Origin: Fulvivirga sediminis
GTDB lineage: Bacteria > Bacteroidota > Bacteroidia > Cytophagales > Cyclobacteriaceae
Length of the DNA: 64,000 nucleotides
Assembly: GCF_016757215.1 (NCBI RefSeq)
Contig: NZ_JAESIY010000005.1
Coordinates: 186,001 to 250,000, forward strand
Direction of reading: 5' to 3'
Part shown: positions 26,478 through 36,088 of the stretch, piece after piece
How the letters are laid out: each line of letters opens with the position of its first letter
How positions within the stretch are numbered: the stretch's first letter is position 1
Made by a program: the position numbers and the translations under genes
The notes under the pieces: model-generated
Told to the model about the DNA's origin: nothing
Seen by the model: only the letters and a program-made list of their open reading frames with translations
Databases searched by the model: none

Positions 26478-29400
26478 ATGTTACAAAGTGCGGTAGATTA
26501 TAAAAACCTTCTTGACACGTTAGAGGCCTTGATATATGGCGTAAATGCTCAAGGTCATATTACCTATGCTAATAAATCATTTCTCTCATTTATAGGAATT
26601 GATGAAGATAAACTCATAGGTAAACCTTTTTGGAAGCAGGCCACTAACGCTCATGAAATAGAGAAAGCCTTTGAATTACAACTCTCCCAAAAGAAAGAAA
26701 AAGCCGTTTATTGGCTTAAGTTCAACAAAAAGCTTGCTTTAAAACAAACCATTTCTTTTTCCTTTTCTGAAAAAGAAAACCTGCAAGGATCGGTAGTAGC
26801 GTCAATCATCGCCCCTACCAAAATAGACAGCAAAGATCAACCCTTTGATCTTACCAATTACATTTTAAATTCCATGTCTGAATCTGTAGCCGTTTATAAT
26901 ACAGAAGGGCAACTGATCAAAGTAAATTCTGCAGGTAAGAAAATGTTTGGTTTTGACCTAAAAACTCCGGTCAAAGAAATCACATCTAGCTCTATCAATA
27001 TATTGCACCCGGATAAAGAAACGCCTCTATCAATGGAGGAGCACCCAAAATATAGAGTGCTAAATGGCGAATATATTGATAACTATGAGCTCTATGTGAT
27101 TAATAATATTACTAAAAAAGGCATTTTTATAAGCGTTAATGCCCGCCCTGTTACCGATACTGATGGCACTGTTATAGGTGCCATAATAGTAGGCAGCAAT
27201 ATTACTCACAGGAAAAACTCAGAATTTGAAGCCCGAAAACAATCTGACCTCTTAGATCAGGCTCAGAAAATGGCTCAAATAGGCCACTGGGAGGTAGATT
27301 TACAAACTCAAGAAATATTTTGGTCTTCACAAACCAGAAAAATTCATGAAGTGGATGAGGACTATGTGCCTACTTTAGAAGAGGCTGTTAACTTTTATGA
27401 TTCAGAATCACTGCCCATAATATCTAAAACCATAGAGGAGTGTGTAAAAACTGGTGATAGTTGGGACTTGAAACTAGGCATTATATCAGCCAAAGGTAAC
27501 TACAAGTACATTCGTACTATCGGGCAACCCGTAATACAAAACAATACCGCAATTAAACTCTATGGAGTTTTTCAAGATATTAGCCATGACCGCAAGCGCG
27601 AGGAGCAACTTATTGCCTTTGTAGATGCTGCCCCTGCAGCCATAGCCATGTTTGACACTGACATGAAATACATCGCCGCCAGTGACAAATGGTACAAAAA
27701 CTATAAACTGTCCGATAAAAAAATTATTGGTCTATCTCACTATGAAATCTTCCCTGAAATAGGAGAAGAATGGAAGCTCACGCATCAAAAAGCACTTGCT
27801 GGAGAAATCTGCAAGGCGGAAGAGGATCGCTTTGAACGACATGATGGAAGCATTCAGTGGTTAAAATGGGAGGTAAGACCCTGGTATGATCTTTCTGGAA
27901 AAATCGGTGGCATCATTATGCTTACAGAAGATATTACTCTTGAAAAACTCCATAAAGAGGAACTGAAAAACGCAAAAGAGGCGGCAGAACTCGCTGCCCA
28001 GGCCAAGGAAGAGTTTCTCTCTACTATGAGCCATGAGATTCGAACCCCTATGAATGCCGTGATAGGCATGACTCACCTTCTATTACAGGAAGAGAAGCTT
28101 CCACATCAGGAAGAAAACTTAAAAACATTACAGTTTTCAGCCGAAAATCTTTTAGTTCTTATTAATGATATCCTTGATTTCAATAAAATAACAGCAGGGA
28201 AAATAACCCTGGAAACAGTTCCTTTTAATCTCAAAGAACTGGCTAATAATATCAGAAAATCATTTCAGTTTAAAGCCCAGGAAAAACAAATCAGGCTAGC
28301 TTTCATTTATGATAATGACATTCCTGAAAGTCTGATCGGCGACACCACACGTATTAATCAAATTCTGGTAAACCTGGTAGGTAATGCCGTTAAATTCACT
28401 TCGGAAGGTACTGTCCGCATTACCATTCAGTTACTTAAAGACGCTCAAGATGAGGCTACTATAAGCTTCTCTATTAAAGATACGGGCATTGGTATACCTG
28501 AAGAGTACCAAGCAAATATTTTTGAAAGATTCACACAAGCCGAAAAAGAGACCACCAGAAAATTTGGAGGCACCGGACTAGGCCTGGCCATTACCAAAAA
28601 ACTATTGGAATTACACCATTCAGACATAGAGCTGATTAGCAAAGTTAACCAAGGGTCTGAATTCAGGTTTAACATTACTTTTCCTAAAGCAAAAAAAGAT
28701 TTAGTTACAAATAGTCCTAAAACAGAAAACGTGAAAGAACTAGCTAACTTAAAAATACTATTGGTAGAAGATAATGTAGTAAATCAGTTGATAGCTACTA
28801 AATTTCTAGAAAACTGGCAGATAACGGTTGAAGTAGCTGACGATGGACAGCAGGCCATAGAAAAGCTTACCACCAACACCTATAATCTGGTGCTAATGGA
28901 CTTACAAATGCCCGTGCTTGATGGCTACGAAGCTACACAGGAAATCAGAAAAAATTCAGCTTATGATCAGCTACCAATAATTGCACTTACTGCAGATGCC
29001 ACCACTAACATTAAAGAAAAAGTAATGAAAGTAGGCATGAATGATTTCCTTACCAAACCGATTAACCCAGAAGAGCTTAAATCAAAAATAATGCTACATG
29101 CTGTAGAGAAAGCTGGCGCTGTTGCTCACCCATCAAAAGAGAGCGCTAAATCAGAAATAACTGAAGACACTATTGACTTCACCTTGATCTATCAAATGGC
29201 TCAAAATGACACCACCTTTGTTATTACTCTGATAGAATCATTTAATAAAGAGCTTAAAATGTTTTATGATGATTTTCGCAACGCTGCCAATGAATCTAAT
29301 ACCAATGAAATGCATCGACTGATTCATAAACTTAAACCATCCTTTGAGCTTTTCAGCCTGGATAAGTTGTTAACCAAACTGAGAGAAACCACTAAAAAGG

Positions 29401-29516
29401 TAGAAGAAAACGAAATTAGCGACCTAAACAGTGAAATTCAAGAAATAGAAGACTCCACCCAAGCCACACTGACTACGTTGGAGGTTAAAATCAAGGAACT
29501 TAAACACTCCGTTTAA
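26478..29516 (+). CDS. Hybrid histidine kinase: four PAS, HisKA, HATPase, receiver, HPt
   Basis: The 1012-residue protein has no signal peptide or membrane segment. Four PAS domains (about 10-110, 125-245, 255-375, 380-500) precede a HisKA with H519 in SHEIRTPMNAVIG, an HATPase with NLVGNAVKFT, DTGIGIPEEY and GTGLGLAITKKL, a receiver with D808 (LMDLQMPV), and an HPt helix bundle with H950 (LIHKLKPSF). It is a soluble multi-sensor phosphorelay protein. No response-regulator output gene adjoins it. Its 3' end overlaps the end of the convergent kinase-like gene by 17 bp. Confidence 0.93.
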   Translation: MLQSAVDYKNLLDTLEALIYGVNAQGHITYANKSFLSFIGIDEDKLIGKPFWKQATNAHEIEKAFELQLSQKKEKAVYWLKFNKKLALKQTISFSFSEKENLQGSVVASIIAPTKIDSKDQPFDLTNYILNSMSESVAVYNTEGQLIKVNSAGKKMFGFDLKTPVKEITSSSINILHPDKETPLSMEEHPKYRVLNGEYIDNYELYVINNITKKGIFISVNARPVTDTDGTVIGAIIVGSNITHRKNSEFEARKQSDLLDQAQKMAQIGHWEVDLQTQEIFWSSQTRKIHEVDEDYVPTLEEAVNFYDSESLPIISKTIEECVKTGDSWDLKLGIISAKGNYKYIRTIGQPVIQNNTAIKLYGVFQDISHDRKREEQLIAFVDAAPAAIAMFDTDMKYIAASDKWYKNYKLSDKKIIGLSHYEIFPEIGEEWKLTHQKALAGEICKAEEDRFERHDGSIQWLKWEVRPWYDLSGKIGGIIMLTEDITLEKLHKEELKNAKEAAELAAQAKEEFLSTMSHEIRTPMNAVIGMTHLLLQEEKLPHQEENLKTLQFSAENLLVLINDILDFNKITAGKITLETVPFNLKELANNIRKSFQFKAQEKQIRLAFIYDNDIPESLIGDTTRINQILVNLVGNAVKFTSEGTVRITIQLLKDAQDEATISFSIKDTGIGIPEEYQANIFERFTQAEKETTRKFGGTGLGLAITKKLLELHHSDIELISKVNQGSEFRFNITFPKAKKDLVTNSPKTENVKELANLKILLVEDNVVNQLIATKFLENWQITVEVADDGQQAIEKLTTNTYNLVLMDLQMPVLDGYEATQEIRKNSAYDQLPIIALTADATTNIKEKVMKVGMNDFLTKPINPEELKSKIMLHAVEKAGAVAHPSKESAKSEITEDTIDFTLIYQMAQNDTTFVITLIESFNKELKMFYDDFRNAANESNTNEMHRLIHKLKPSFELFSLDKLLTKLRETTKKVEENEISDLNSEIQEIEDSTQATLTTLEVKIKELKHSV

Positions 29517-31035
29517 CCACCCTAAGGATAGATGACTTTAGCTCCTGAGGGTTAAATGGCTTAGAGATAAAACCTTCCAACCCATTATCGCTAAAGCGCC
29601 CCTTACCCATTAATGTTACTGATGCCGTAAGTGCGATGATGGGTATAGAACTATATTTACCCGCCTCTATACTTTTTATCTTCTCAGTAGCTTCATAGCC
29701 ATCCATTCCTGGCATTTGTAAATCCATAAGAATGAGATCATAATAATGATTCCCCACTAGCTTTAAAGCTTCAAAACCATCATGAGCAACATCATATTTA
29801 ATACCCCAAGAATCTAGAAATCTACCTGCTATGTACCGGTTTGTTTCCATGTCCTCAACCAAAAGCACTTTTAAGCCATCCAGCACATTTTCATCTTTAT
29901 TCATTTGGGCCATACCAGAAGAATAATCCATTTTTCTCAGATAAAGCGTAAAATTGATGGCGTCTTCTGTCTGCTCAAGTTCTGCGCCAAGCATCTTTAT
30001 CAGCTGCTCGGTAAAAGTGATAGGAAAATTATCAGTATCTTCTGTGAAATGCCCTAAGCCATCAGCTCGCGACACTGAAAAAGACACCTTAAGCTGCTCC
30101 TCCCCCTCTTCTAAAAGCTCTATAAAAAGAACTAGCAAATTAGGAGTTTTCTTAGCGAATCTACGAAGACATAATCTTAGAAGCTGTTTTAACCGTAGCG
30201 GTTCACCTACTAAAAAATCTGGAATAGCCAGATCATAATTGATTTTTAGATTATCCTTATCATTTTTAAACTCTGTAATAAGCTCTCCTAATAATGATTT
30301 AAGGTTAAAAACTATCTGCTTATCCTTAAGCTCCCCTCCATACATCTCATCATTATCCAACAGCTCGTTAACTACATTAAAAAGATTTTCAGTAGAATTT
30401 TTCAGTAGCTGCACATCCTTTTTCTCTATCTTATAGCCCAGTTTAGGATCATCTAACAGGTAATAAACTCCCATAATCTCATTAAGTGGAGCTTTTATTT
30501 CATGACTCATGAGGTGGAAGAGGTCATTTTTAGTATTAATGACATCCATAAGAACTTGCTGCTCCTTACTCTTCTCCAAGTAAGCCATTACTAGCTTGGC
30601 TAGCATTTTTAAAGATTCCTTTTGCTTTTCAGTAAGTTCTTTCGGCTTATCATCAATAACGCATAACGTGCCCAAAGCATGGCCTGTAGGACTCAAAAGT
30701 GGGCAACCCGCATAAAATCTGATATTGGGATCACTAGTAACTAGTGGGTTATCCGCAAACCGATCATCTGAGGTAGCATCAGTTACCTGCATAAACTGTC
30801 GCTCTCTTACTGGGTACCAGCAAAAAGCCTGCTCTATTGGTGTTTCTGTAACATCAATCCCTACCTTAGACTTGAACCACTGCCGTTTATCATCCAAAAG
30901 AGAGATTAAAGATATAGGTACCTCACAAATATTAGATGCCAGTGCAGTAATATTATCAAGAATAACATCCACATCAGTATCCATGATTTGATATGAATGA
31001 AGTACTTTCAAGCGTTCTTTTTCTTCCTTATCCAC
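29500..31035 (-). CDS. GAF domain, HisKA, degenerate ATPase and receiver protein
   Basis: The 511-residue protein has a GAF domain (about 20-155, with FYAGCPLLSPTGHALGTLCVID), a HisKA helix with H178 in SHEIKAPLNEI, and a C-terminal receiver (LLVEDMETNR, D438, K492). The region between (about 245-368) aligns with an HATPase by position but lacks the N-box asparagine and the GLGL loop. The nearest G1-like remnant is ADGLGHF. It may be an inactive kinase that acts as a phosphate acceptor or scaffold. The start chosen is the ATG at 31035, giving the usual GAF-kinase opening RLKVLHSYQIMDT. Confidence 0.88.
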   Translation of the reverse strand: MDKEEKERLKVLHSYQIMDTDVDVILDNITALASNICEVPISLISLLDDKRQWFKSKVGIDVTETPIEQAFCWYPVRERQFMQVTDATSDDRFADNPLVTSDPNIRFYAGCPLLSPTGHALGTLCVIDDKPKELTEKQKESLKMLAKLVMAYLEKSKEQQVLMDVINTKNDLFHLMSHEIKAPLNEIMGVYYLLDDPKLGYKIEKKDVQLLKNSTENLFNVVNELLDNDEMYGGELKDKQIVFNLKSLLGELITEFKNDKDNLKINYDLAIPDFLVGEPLRLKQLLRLCLRRFAKKTPNLLVLFIELLEEGEEQLKVSFSVSRADGLGHFTEDTDNFPITFTEQLIKMLGAELEQTEDAINFTLYLRKMDYSSGMAQMNKDENVLDGLKVLLVEDMETNRYIAGRFLDSWGIKYDVAHDGFEALKLVGNHYYDLILMDLQMPGMDGYEATEKIKSIEAGKYSSIPIIALTASVTLMGKGRFSDNGLEGFISKPFNPQELKSSILRVVKRSV

Positions 31036-31165
31036 TAGTTATAATTACCGAATCAAAACTTTAAAATTCATTAAAGATAAGATATCGATCTGATAAAAAG
31101 AAAGCAAAAATTACCTTTAAGAGATGTATAATATAATCATTTAAAGTATACGAACATACACAGCC

Positions 31166-31212
31166 ATAAAAAAAGGTTATTCTAAAGCAGGGTGCTTTAA
31201 AATAACCTTTTC
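31166..31212 (-). terminator. Terminator of the MDR oxidoreductase gene
   Basis: Two-part stem: AAAGGTTATT (31172-31181) with AATAACCTTT (31201-31210), and TAAAGCA (31183-31189) with TGCTTTA (31193-31199), one mismatch between, loop GGG. A T-run follows on the minus strand. Confidence 0.9.
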
Positions 31213-31232
31213 CAGATGTAATGAAATGGCCT

Positions 31233-32228
31233 TTAAGCCTGTACTATCATTTTTCCTTGATTCTTCCCGGAAAAAAGTCCTAAGAAAGCCTCTGGAAGCT
31301 TATCAAAGCCTTCCACAATGGTTTCTGTGAACTTCACATTACCTTCCCTTATCCATTGACCGAGCTTTCTCATTCCTTCAGGGAATTTGTCTTGATAATT
31401 ACTCACAATAAAGCCTTTCATTAGAACACTTCTGGTGAGCAACATAGGCTGTATTCTTGGCCCTGTAGGAGTCTCTTTACTGTTATATAATGATATTTGC
31501 CCACACAGTGGAATTCTTGCATGAAAGTTAAGATTCATTATTACCCCATCAGAGACTTCACCGCCTACATTATCATAATAAATATCTACGCCATCAGGAC
31601 AAGCCTTTTTCACCGCCTCTTGCATATTACCTGCGGTTTTATAATTGATACCTTCATCATAGCCAAATTCACTTTTCAACATCTCTATTTTCTCATCAGA
31701 TCCAGCTATGCCTACTACTTTACAACCTTGTATTTTGGCTATCTGCCCTACTACTAACCCTACTGCTCCTGCAGCTCCGGATACCACAACAGTTTCTCCC
31801 TCTTTCGGTTGACCGATGTCCATCAACCCAAAATAAGCGGTAAGTCCAGGCATACCCAGTACACCAAGGTAATAATGTAAGGGCACATCTTCTTCCCCCA
31901 CTTTTCTAAGTTCTTTAGCTTCAGCCACAGTTTGTGTAGCCCATGGCAAGTTACCAATTACATAATCTCCTTTAGCAAAATCACTACTTTTACTCTCTTC
32001 TACCTGAGCCACTACTCCTCCACTTATAGGCTCTCCTACTTCAAAAGGAGCTACATATGACTTAGAATCACTCATACGACCTCTCATGTATGGATCTACG
32101 GAATAAAACTTACCCGTAAGCAATACTTCTCCATCCTTTAACTCGGGCAGCTCACGCTCCTCCATTTTGAATGCTTCCTTATTAGGCTCTCCCTTTGGTC
32201 TCTCTGCTAATATTATCTGCTTTACCAT
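31233..32228 (-). CDS. NADP-dependent MDR oxidoreductase (prostaglandin reductase / CurA-like)
   Basis: The 331-residue protein is a zinc-free medium-chain reductase. It has DPYMRGRMSD near the N-terminus, the dinucleotide fold VVSGAAGAVGLVVGQIAK and YYDNVGGEVSD, all typical of the leukotriene B4 dehydrogenase/curcumin reductase group, which reduce alpha,beta-unsaturated carbonyls with NADPH. The physiological substrate is not evident. It is monocistronic, with a terminator just downstream. Confidence 0.92.
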   Translation of the reverse strand: MVKQIILAERPKGEPNKEAFKMEERELPELKDGEVLLTGKFYSVDPYMRGRMSDSKSYVAPFEVGEPISGGVVAQVEESKSSDFAKGDYVIGNLPWATQTVAEAKELRKVGEEDVPLHYYLGVLGMPGLTAYFGLMDIGQPKEGETVVVSGAAGAVGLVVGQIAKIQGCKVVGIAGSDEKIEMLKSEFGYDEGINYKTAGNMQEAVKKACPDGVDIYYDNVGGEVSDGVIMNLNFHARIPLCGQISLYNSKETPTGPRIQPMLLTRSVLMKGFIVSNYQDKFPEGMRKLGQWIREGNVKFTETIVEGFDKLPEAFLGLFSGKNQGKMIVQA

Positions 32229-32353
32229 ATCATTTTATATTTTATAACACTTTTATATTCTGTGCTTTTCATGTGAAAAACACCCAAGAATATAACGATA
32301 TCAACTCCACAATGTTCCTTTAAATCAGCGTCAATTAAAGAGTAGTAGCTAAC

Positions 32354-32386
32354 AAAAAAAGGAGGTACTACAGCCCTCCTTTTTTT
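32354..32386. terminator. Terminator downstream of the lipoprotein gene
   Basis: GGAGG (32361-32365) pairs with CCTCC (32375-32379), flanked by seven A and seven T residues that extend the stem and serve as the U-tract in either direction. Confidence 0.8.
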
Positions 32387-32405
32387 CCAGTATATCTATT
32401 TTATA

Positions 32406-33188
32406 TTACTCAGCTCCACAATGCAAATCAGTAAAGGTATAACTATAATCAGCACACTTTTTGGTATTTACTATTACCGCCATTCCATAACTATAGCCAT
32501 CAACACACGTAGTCCATTCACTTACTTCTCCTTTACCTGTCATATCTCCAAACCCTGATTTCAAAGTCCATTTATTCACTCCACCTGTGATATCACTAGT
32601 GGTCATGGCATTAAAAGTAGTAGAATTTAGATACTGCTTCAAATAATAGACTGAACCGTTAAACCTATTAACCCCGTTTTCATTTTTGAGATACAATTTA
32701 TCTGCTTCCCAGCCCTTATGCAAATATGTGCGCTTTTTACAAATCCAGCCAGCCCTTGAATTCTCTGACGGAATTGGTGCAGTATATGCAATAGAATAAC
32801 TCGTTACATTTTGATCCAAGTTGTTATCCAAATGATCTATCATTATCACTTCGTCGTCCTCAAAATCAACTGAACTTAATTCATCACCTGATTGCGCTTG
32901 CTTACTTTCATTCACTTGTTCATTAACTATCAGCTTATACACACCAGAAGTATTCTCCTGAAGCAACACCTCAGTGTTAGCACTAATTCTCATGGTTACA
33001 TAATATCTCCCAGACTGATCATAAACCTTCAAATCTTTTGAAAACAACGTCTCTCTATGCTGTTGAGGTTCACTTATCATTGTAGACTCCTCCTCTTCAT
33101 TACATGAAGCAAACATCCCAATTATCAATGCACTAGCAAAGACAAAATACTGGGTGGCGAAAACAGTTTTTCTAAGGTTGAATAACAT
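32406..33188 (-). CDS. Lipoprotein of unknown function
   Basis: The 260-residue protein has a long signal segment and lipobox FASC (C29), followed by an acidic EEEE stretch, so it is probably an exported lipoprotein. The C-terminal half has repeated Gly/Trp/Thr-rich strands and several cysteines (CKKR, TTCVDG, KKCADY, LHCGAE) that might form disulfides. I recognise no family. It lies downstream of an AT-rich stretch and has its own terminator. Confidence 0.75.
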   Translation of the reverse strand: MLFNLRKTVFATQYFVFASALIIGMFASCNEEEESTMISEPQQHRETLFSKDLKVYDQSGRYYVTMRISANTEVLLQENTSGVYKLIVNEQVNESKQAQSGDELSSVDFEDDEVIMIDHLDNNLDQNVTSYSIAYTAPIPSENSRAGWICKKRTYLHKGWEADKLYLKNENGVNRFNGSVYYLKQYLNSTTFNAMTTSDITGGVNKWTLKSGFGDMTGKGEVSEWTTCVDGYSYGMAVIVNTKKCADYSYTFTDLHCGAE

Positions 33189-33276
33189 GGTTTTAAGATT
33201 TTAATAAGTTAATTATTTATAATATTTAATATACATAATATATGTAAAATATATTATAATTAAAATATTTGATTAT

Positions 33277-33303
33277 TTTTTAATCTTAAATTAAGATTAA
33301 AAA
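33277..33303. repeat. AT-only palindrome between the lipoprotein and beta-lactamase genes
   Basis: TTTTTAATCTTAA-A-TTAAGATTAAAAA is a perfect inverted repeat 13 bp past the beta-lactamase stop. It may serve as a weak terminator. It sits at the edge of an extremely AT-rich stretch (33200-33310). Confidence 0.5.
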
Positions 33304-33316
33304 TTTATATCACAAC

Positions 33317-34117
33317 CTAAAGCACACCCAATTCTTGCAATACCTTTCTAGTAATATGCTTTCTACAACCAAGAAACTGATCATTTTTTTCATTACGATT
33401 TTTGGTAATTCGGGTAGCAAAGAAATAAACCTCTTCTCCTTTTTCTACATAACCAACCCACCAGCCTATATCTCGACCATCTTTATTAGTCCAGCCTGTT
33501 TTAGCTCTTAGCGTATAGTTATCAGTTTTTTCTTCCACCATCATGTTTTTAACTATGCCGAATGACCTTTTTGAAAACGGAAGTTTTTCTTCATAAAGGC
33601 CTATAAGCATCTTTATTTGGTCTACTGGCGCCACTGCAAAACCACCAAAATTCCAGAAATCATATCCCTCCACTGAAAGATTATTGTTTCCATAGGCCGC
33701 TTTGGCAAGCACCTCCTTATACTGCTCTTTACTCAAATCCTTGGCCAATTCTACATACACCCAAGGTACTGAAAACTTAAAAGCATCCGCTAACGACATA
33801 TCACGGTAAGTATCCGGTCTGTTACCGTATTTTGACTCATCATAATTTTCTTTGCCAATCCAAGGCACTAACTCCTTATCATCTTTTAATACCTCATTTT
33901 CCAAAGCAATTAATGAGTTAATGATTTTAAAGGTAGATGCCGGAAGTGTGGGCCTATTGCTATCCTCTACATCATTGGTAATGTACTGACCCGTCTGATA
34001 ATTATAAACCGTAACGCTACCCTCTACCTTACATTCTGATAGCAAAGATTGATAAGTATTTTGCGCATTTAAAGTTAAAAATGCCAACTGTAGAAGGCAG
34101 GTGATAATAATTCGCAT
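33317..34117 (-). CDS. Class D (OXA-type) beta-lactamase
   Basis: The 266-residue protein has a signal peptide ending LNAQ and the class D motifs S61-T-F-K64 (active serine and the lysine that is carboxylated in the family), YGN (142-144) and K206-T-G-W. The second motif reads S116-V-P instead of the usual S-x-V. It is periplasmic and should hydrolyse some beta-lactams, but the spectrum cannot be read from sequence. The BlaR1 sensor domain has the same fold, but no membrane segments or metalloprotease part are present here. There are no mobile elements around it. Confidence 0.88.
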   Translation of the reverse strand: MRIIITCLLQLAFLTLNAQNTYQSLLSECKVEGSVTVYNYQTGQYITNDVEDSNRPTLPASTFKIINSLIALENEVLKDDKELVPWIGKENYDESKYGNRPDTYRDMSLADAFKFSVPWVYVELAKDLSKEQYKEVLAKAAYGNNNLSVEGYDFWNFGGFAVAPVDQIKMLIGLYEEKLPFSKRSFGIVKNMMVEEKTDNYTLRAKTGWTNKDGRDIGWWVGYVEKGEEVYFFATRITKNRNEKNDQFLGCRKHITRKVLQELGVL

Positions 34118-34505
34118 TGAAATGATTTTATAAAAAGTGAAAAGAAATCTCGAATCTAATTGGCAGCAAAGATGTCACTAAAATGCATCCTTCACAAGAT
34201 AAACGATTCTAGAAGCGAACCATATTTATTCAATACCTTCCAAATGATGTTATGGAAATTCTGACTTTACAGTCAATTCGGTTGCCGTATAAATCACAGT
34301 AAAATTTACGGCCTTATACTGTTTCTAAAACGAACAAATAAAGATAACCTTACCTAATAGAACAGAGGAGAATTAAGAGCTTGAGAAACCAGGCATGCGA
34401 CACCTTAACCAAGAAATATGTGTGATTCACAAAACTTTTGATAGCCTTTTAAGGTGTCTAATATTGCCATCTTTCGATTTATAGTATCGTCACTTCTTCC
34501 AATTA
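34118..34505. other. Intergenic region, no gene recognised
   Basis: About 390 bases between the beta-lactamase and the outer-membrane gene. It holds the presumed beta-lactamase promoter and a bulged hairpin with GCCGTA/TACGGC arms near 34282-34312. I see nothing else. Confidence 0.4.
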
Positions 34506-35273
34506 TTATTTAAAGCTGGTTCGCCAGCTTACTCCTACTGTCAGTGTATAATCTGGAGCAGTATCACTCAATGGCAGACCTCCTGCAAGATCTAACTGGA
34601 GATCAGGAGTAACGCCATAGGTAAAGCCGGCGTCAAACACATGATATGAAGGAAAATCATGGGCAAAATAGCCGTAGATTTCAGCAAAAGCGCCTAAATT
34701 ACCTGCTAAAGATGCTGAAAAGGCCGTTGAATACGCCCAAGTGGTTTCTCTAGAATCATCCCAATTGGCACCAAAGCCATGTGACCATGAATATTTATCA
34801 TTAAAAACATGTTCTAATAATAGTCTGAACCCATAGTTAAAATGATCATTTTTAAAACCTTCAGCGCCAATACTCCCCGGAGTAAAAACAGGAGCAAAGG
34901 TAATGGCGGGCCTCAAAAAATTTTGCTCTACTACTTTAATTTTTGGAGCTATAGTAATTGGCTTAAGGCCGTCTACTTCATTAGAAAGAGTATCTAAACC
35001 TTCAATATCCATTTTATCTCTACCGTAAGATGTCTGAACTCTCATCTCTAGCCAGTTAGATATTCCGTACTTCAAATTAAGGTTAGGAATATCACTAGAA
35101 GTAAAATCCCCTTCTTTTACTCTTGAGTAGCCCAGCTCCGCCTGTAGCATCCCCGGAGCCAGCAACTGAATAGCATCAGTAGTATTAGGGCGATCAGTAA
35201 AAATGGAATTCTGAGCCACGGATAGTTGCACAAAGAACAGAAGAGGAATACTTAACAGTAAAAATTTATTCAT
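34506..35273 (-). CDS. Outer-membrane MetA-pathway-like transporter protein
   Basis: From the ATG at 35273 the protein is 255 residues with a signal peptide (MNKFLLLSIPLLFFVQLSVAQ) and the opening FTDRPNTTDAIQLLAPGMLQ, the hallmark of the Phenol_MetA_deg-type beta-barrel proteins common in Bacteroidota. Amphipathic strands continue to a C-terminal SWRTSFK. An upstream in-frame ATG (35312) would add 13 residues and spoil the signal peptide. Substrate unknown. Confidence 0.8.
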   Translation of the reverse strand: MNKFLLLSIPLLFFVQLSVAQNSIFTDRPNTTDAIQLLAPGMLQAELGYSRVKEGDFTSSDIPNLNLKYGISNWLEMRVQTSYGRDKMDIEGLDTLSNEVDGLKPITIAPKIKVVEQNFLRPAITFAPVFTPGSIGAEGFKNDHFNYGFRLLLEHVFNDKYSWSHGFGANWDDSRETTWAYSTAFSASLAGNLGAFAEIYGYFAHDFPSYHVFDAGFTYGVTPDLQLDLAGGLPLSDTAPDYTLTVGVSWRTSFK

Positions 35274-35471
35274 AGCAGATCTTATCGTTTGATAGTATAA
35301 TGAAATTATCAAAAGAAAGTTTAATAATTTTCAGATACATAAGATAGAGTACAATATCAATAGAGAATAGTGAACCTATCTTAATATTTAAAATTTAACC
35401 TCTGAAGTTTAATGGTAATCTTGATTAAAATCAATCGATTAGCACTAAGACTCTACTTACAGACGGACTAG

Positions 35472-35894
35472 CTAGTTAAAAGATTGAAGATTGTTAAACC
35501 AATCCAAAGCTTCTTTCTCATCAGAGAAAAATTCTGTTTTAAGACTTTGTTTCGCCTTCTCTTTCCCAAAAGTCTTTTTATGCGTTATATCAGAAAAAAT
35601 ACTTTCAGAATTCAATACAGCCATCCCTTTAATGTTGGCATCAATATATCTAGGTACGATAGTATCGTCGTGCCATTTCTGTATTTCATCCGTAATAGTT
35701 ATGTTAGATTTCCTGGAATCTATCAACAAGAAAGATGGCTTCTTATTCAACACAAATTCAGACAAATGAGATACCACCTCTTTAAAAATATCCTTAGACA
35801 AAAAGTTAGATTCCCATTTAAAACAGACCAGACTTATTTCCTCATCAACACTAAGAACATATCGGTCGTTTTCTTCAACAGGTATAAGTTTCAT
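35472..35894 (-). CDS. STAS/SpoIIAA-like protein
   Basis: Starting at the ATG at 35894 the protein is 140 residues, soluble, with alternating strand/helix order and the central KKPSFLLIDSRKSNITIT that resembles the SpoIIAA/STAS-like fold. It lacks an obvious DS phosphorylation motif. The family call is by pattern. It stands alone. Confidence 0.6.
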   Translation of the reverse strand: MKLIPVEENDRYVLSVDEEISLVCFKWESNFLSKDIFKEVVSHLSEFVLNKKPSFLLIDSRKSNITITDEIQKWHDDTIVPRYIDANIKGMAVLNSESIFSDITHKKTFGKEKAKQSLKTEFFSDEKEALDWFNNLQSFN

Positions 35895-36088
35895 AAAATT
35901 AAATATTAAAAAATCAGCTAAATATAAGTACAATAAAAGTTAAGTATACGTACAATCTTAAAGAAAATGAACAACTCTGACTAAGATAATTCACCTCTAA
36001 TATTTTAAACTTATAATTTAAATCCTATCACAGTGGTTACAACTTAACATTAAAATCATAACACTCTATGTATTAACCAAATACTTAT

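Noticed and set aside
33317-34117. BlaR1-type sensor instead of a beta-lactamase
   Set aside because: No membrane helices or metalloprotease domain, and the length is that of a stand-alone enzyme with its own signal peptide.
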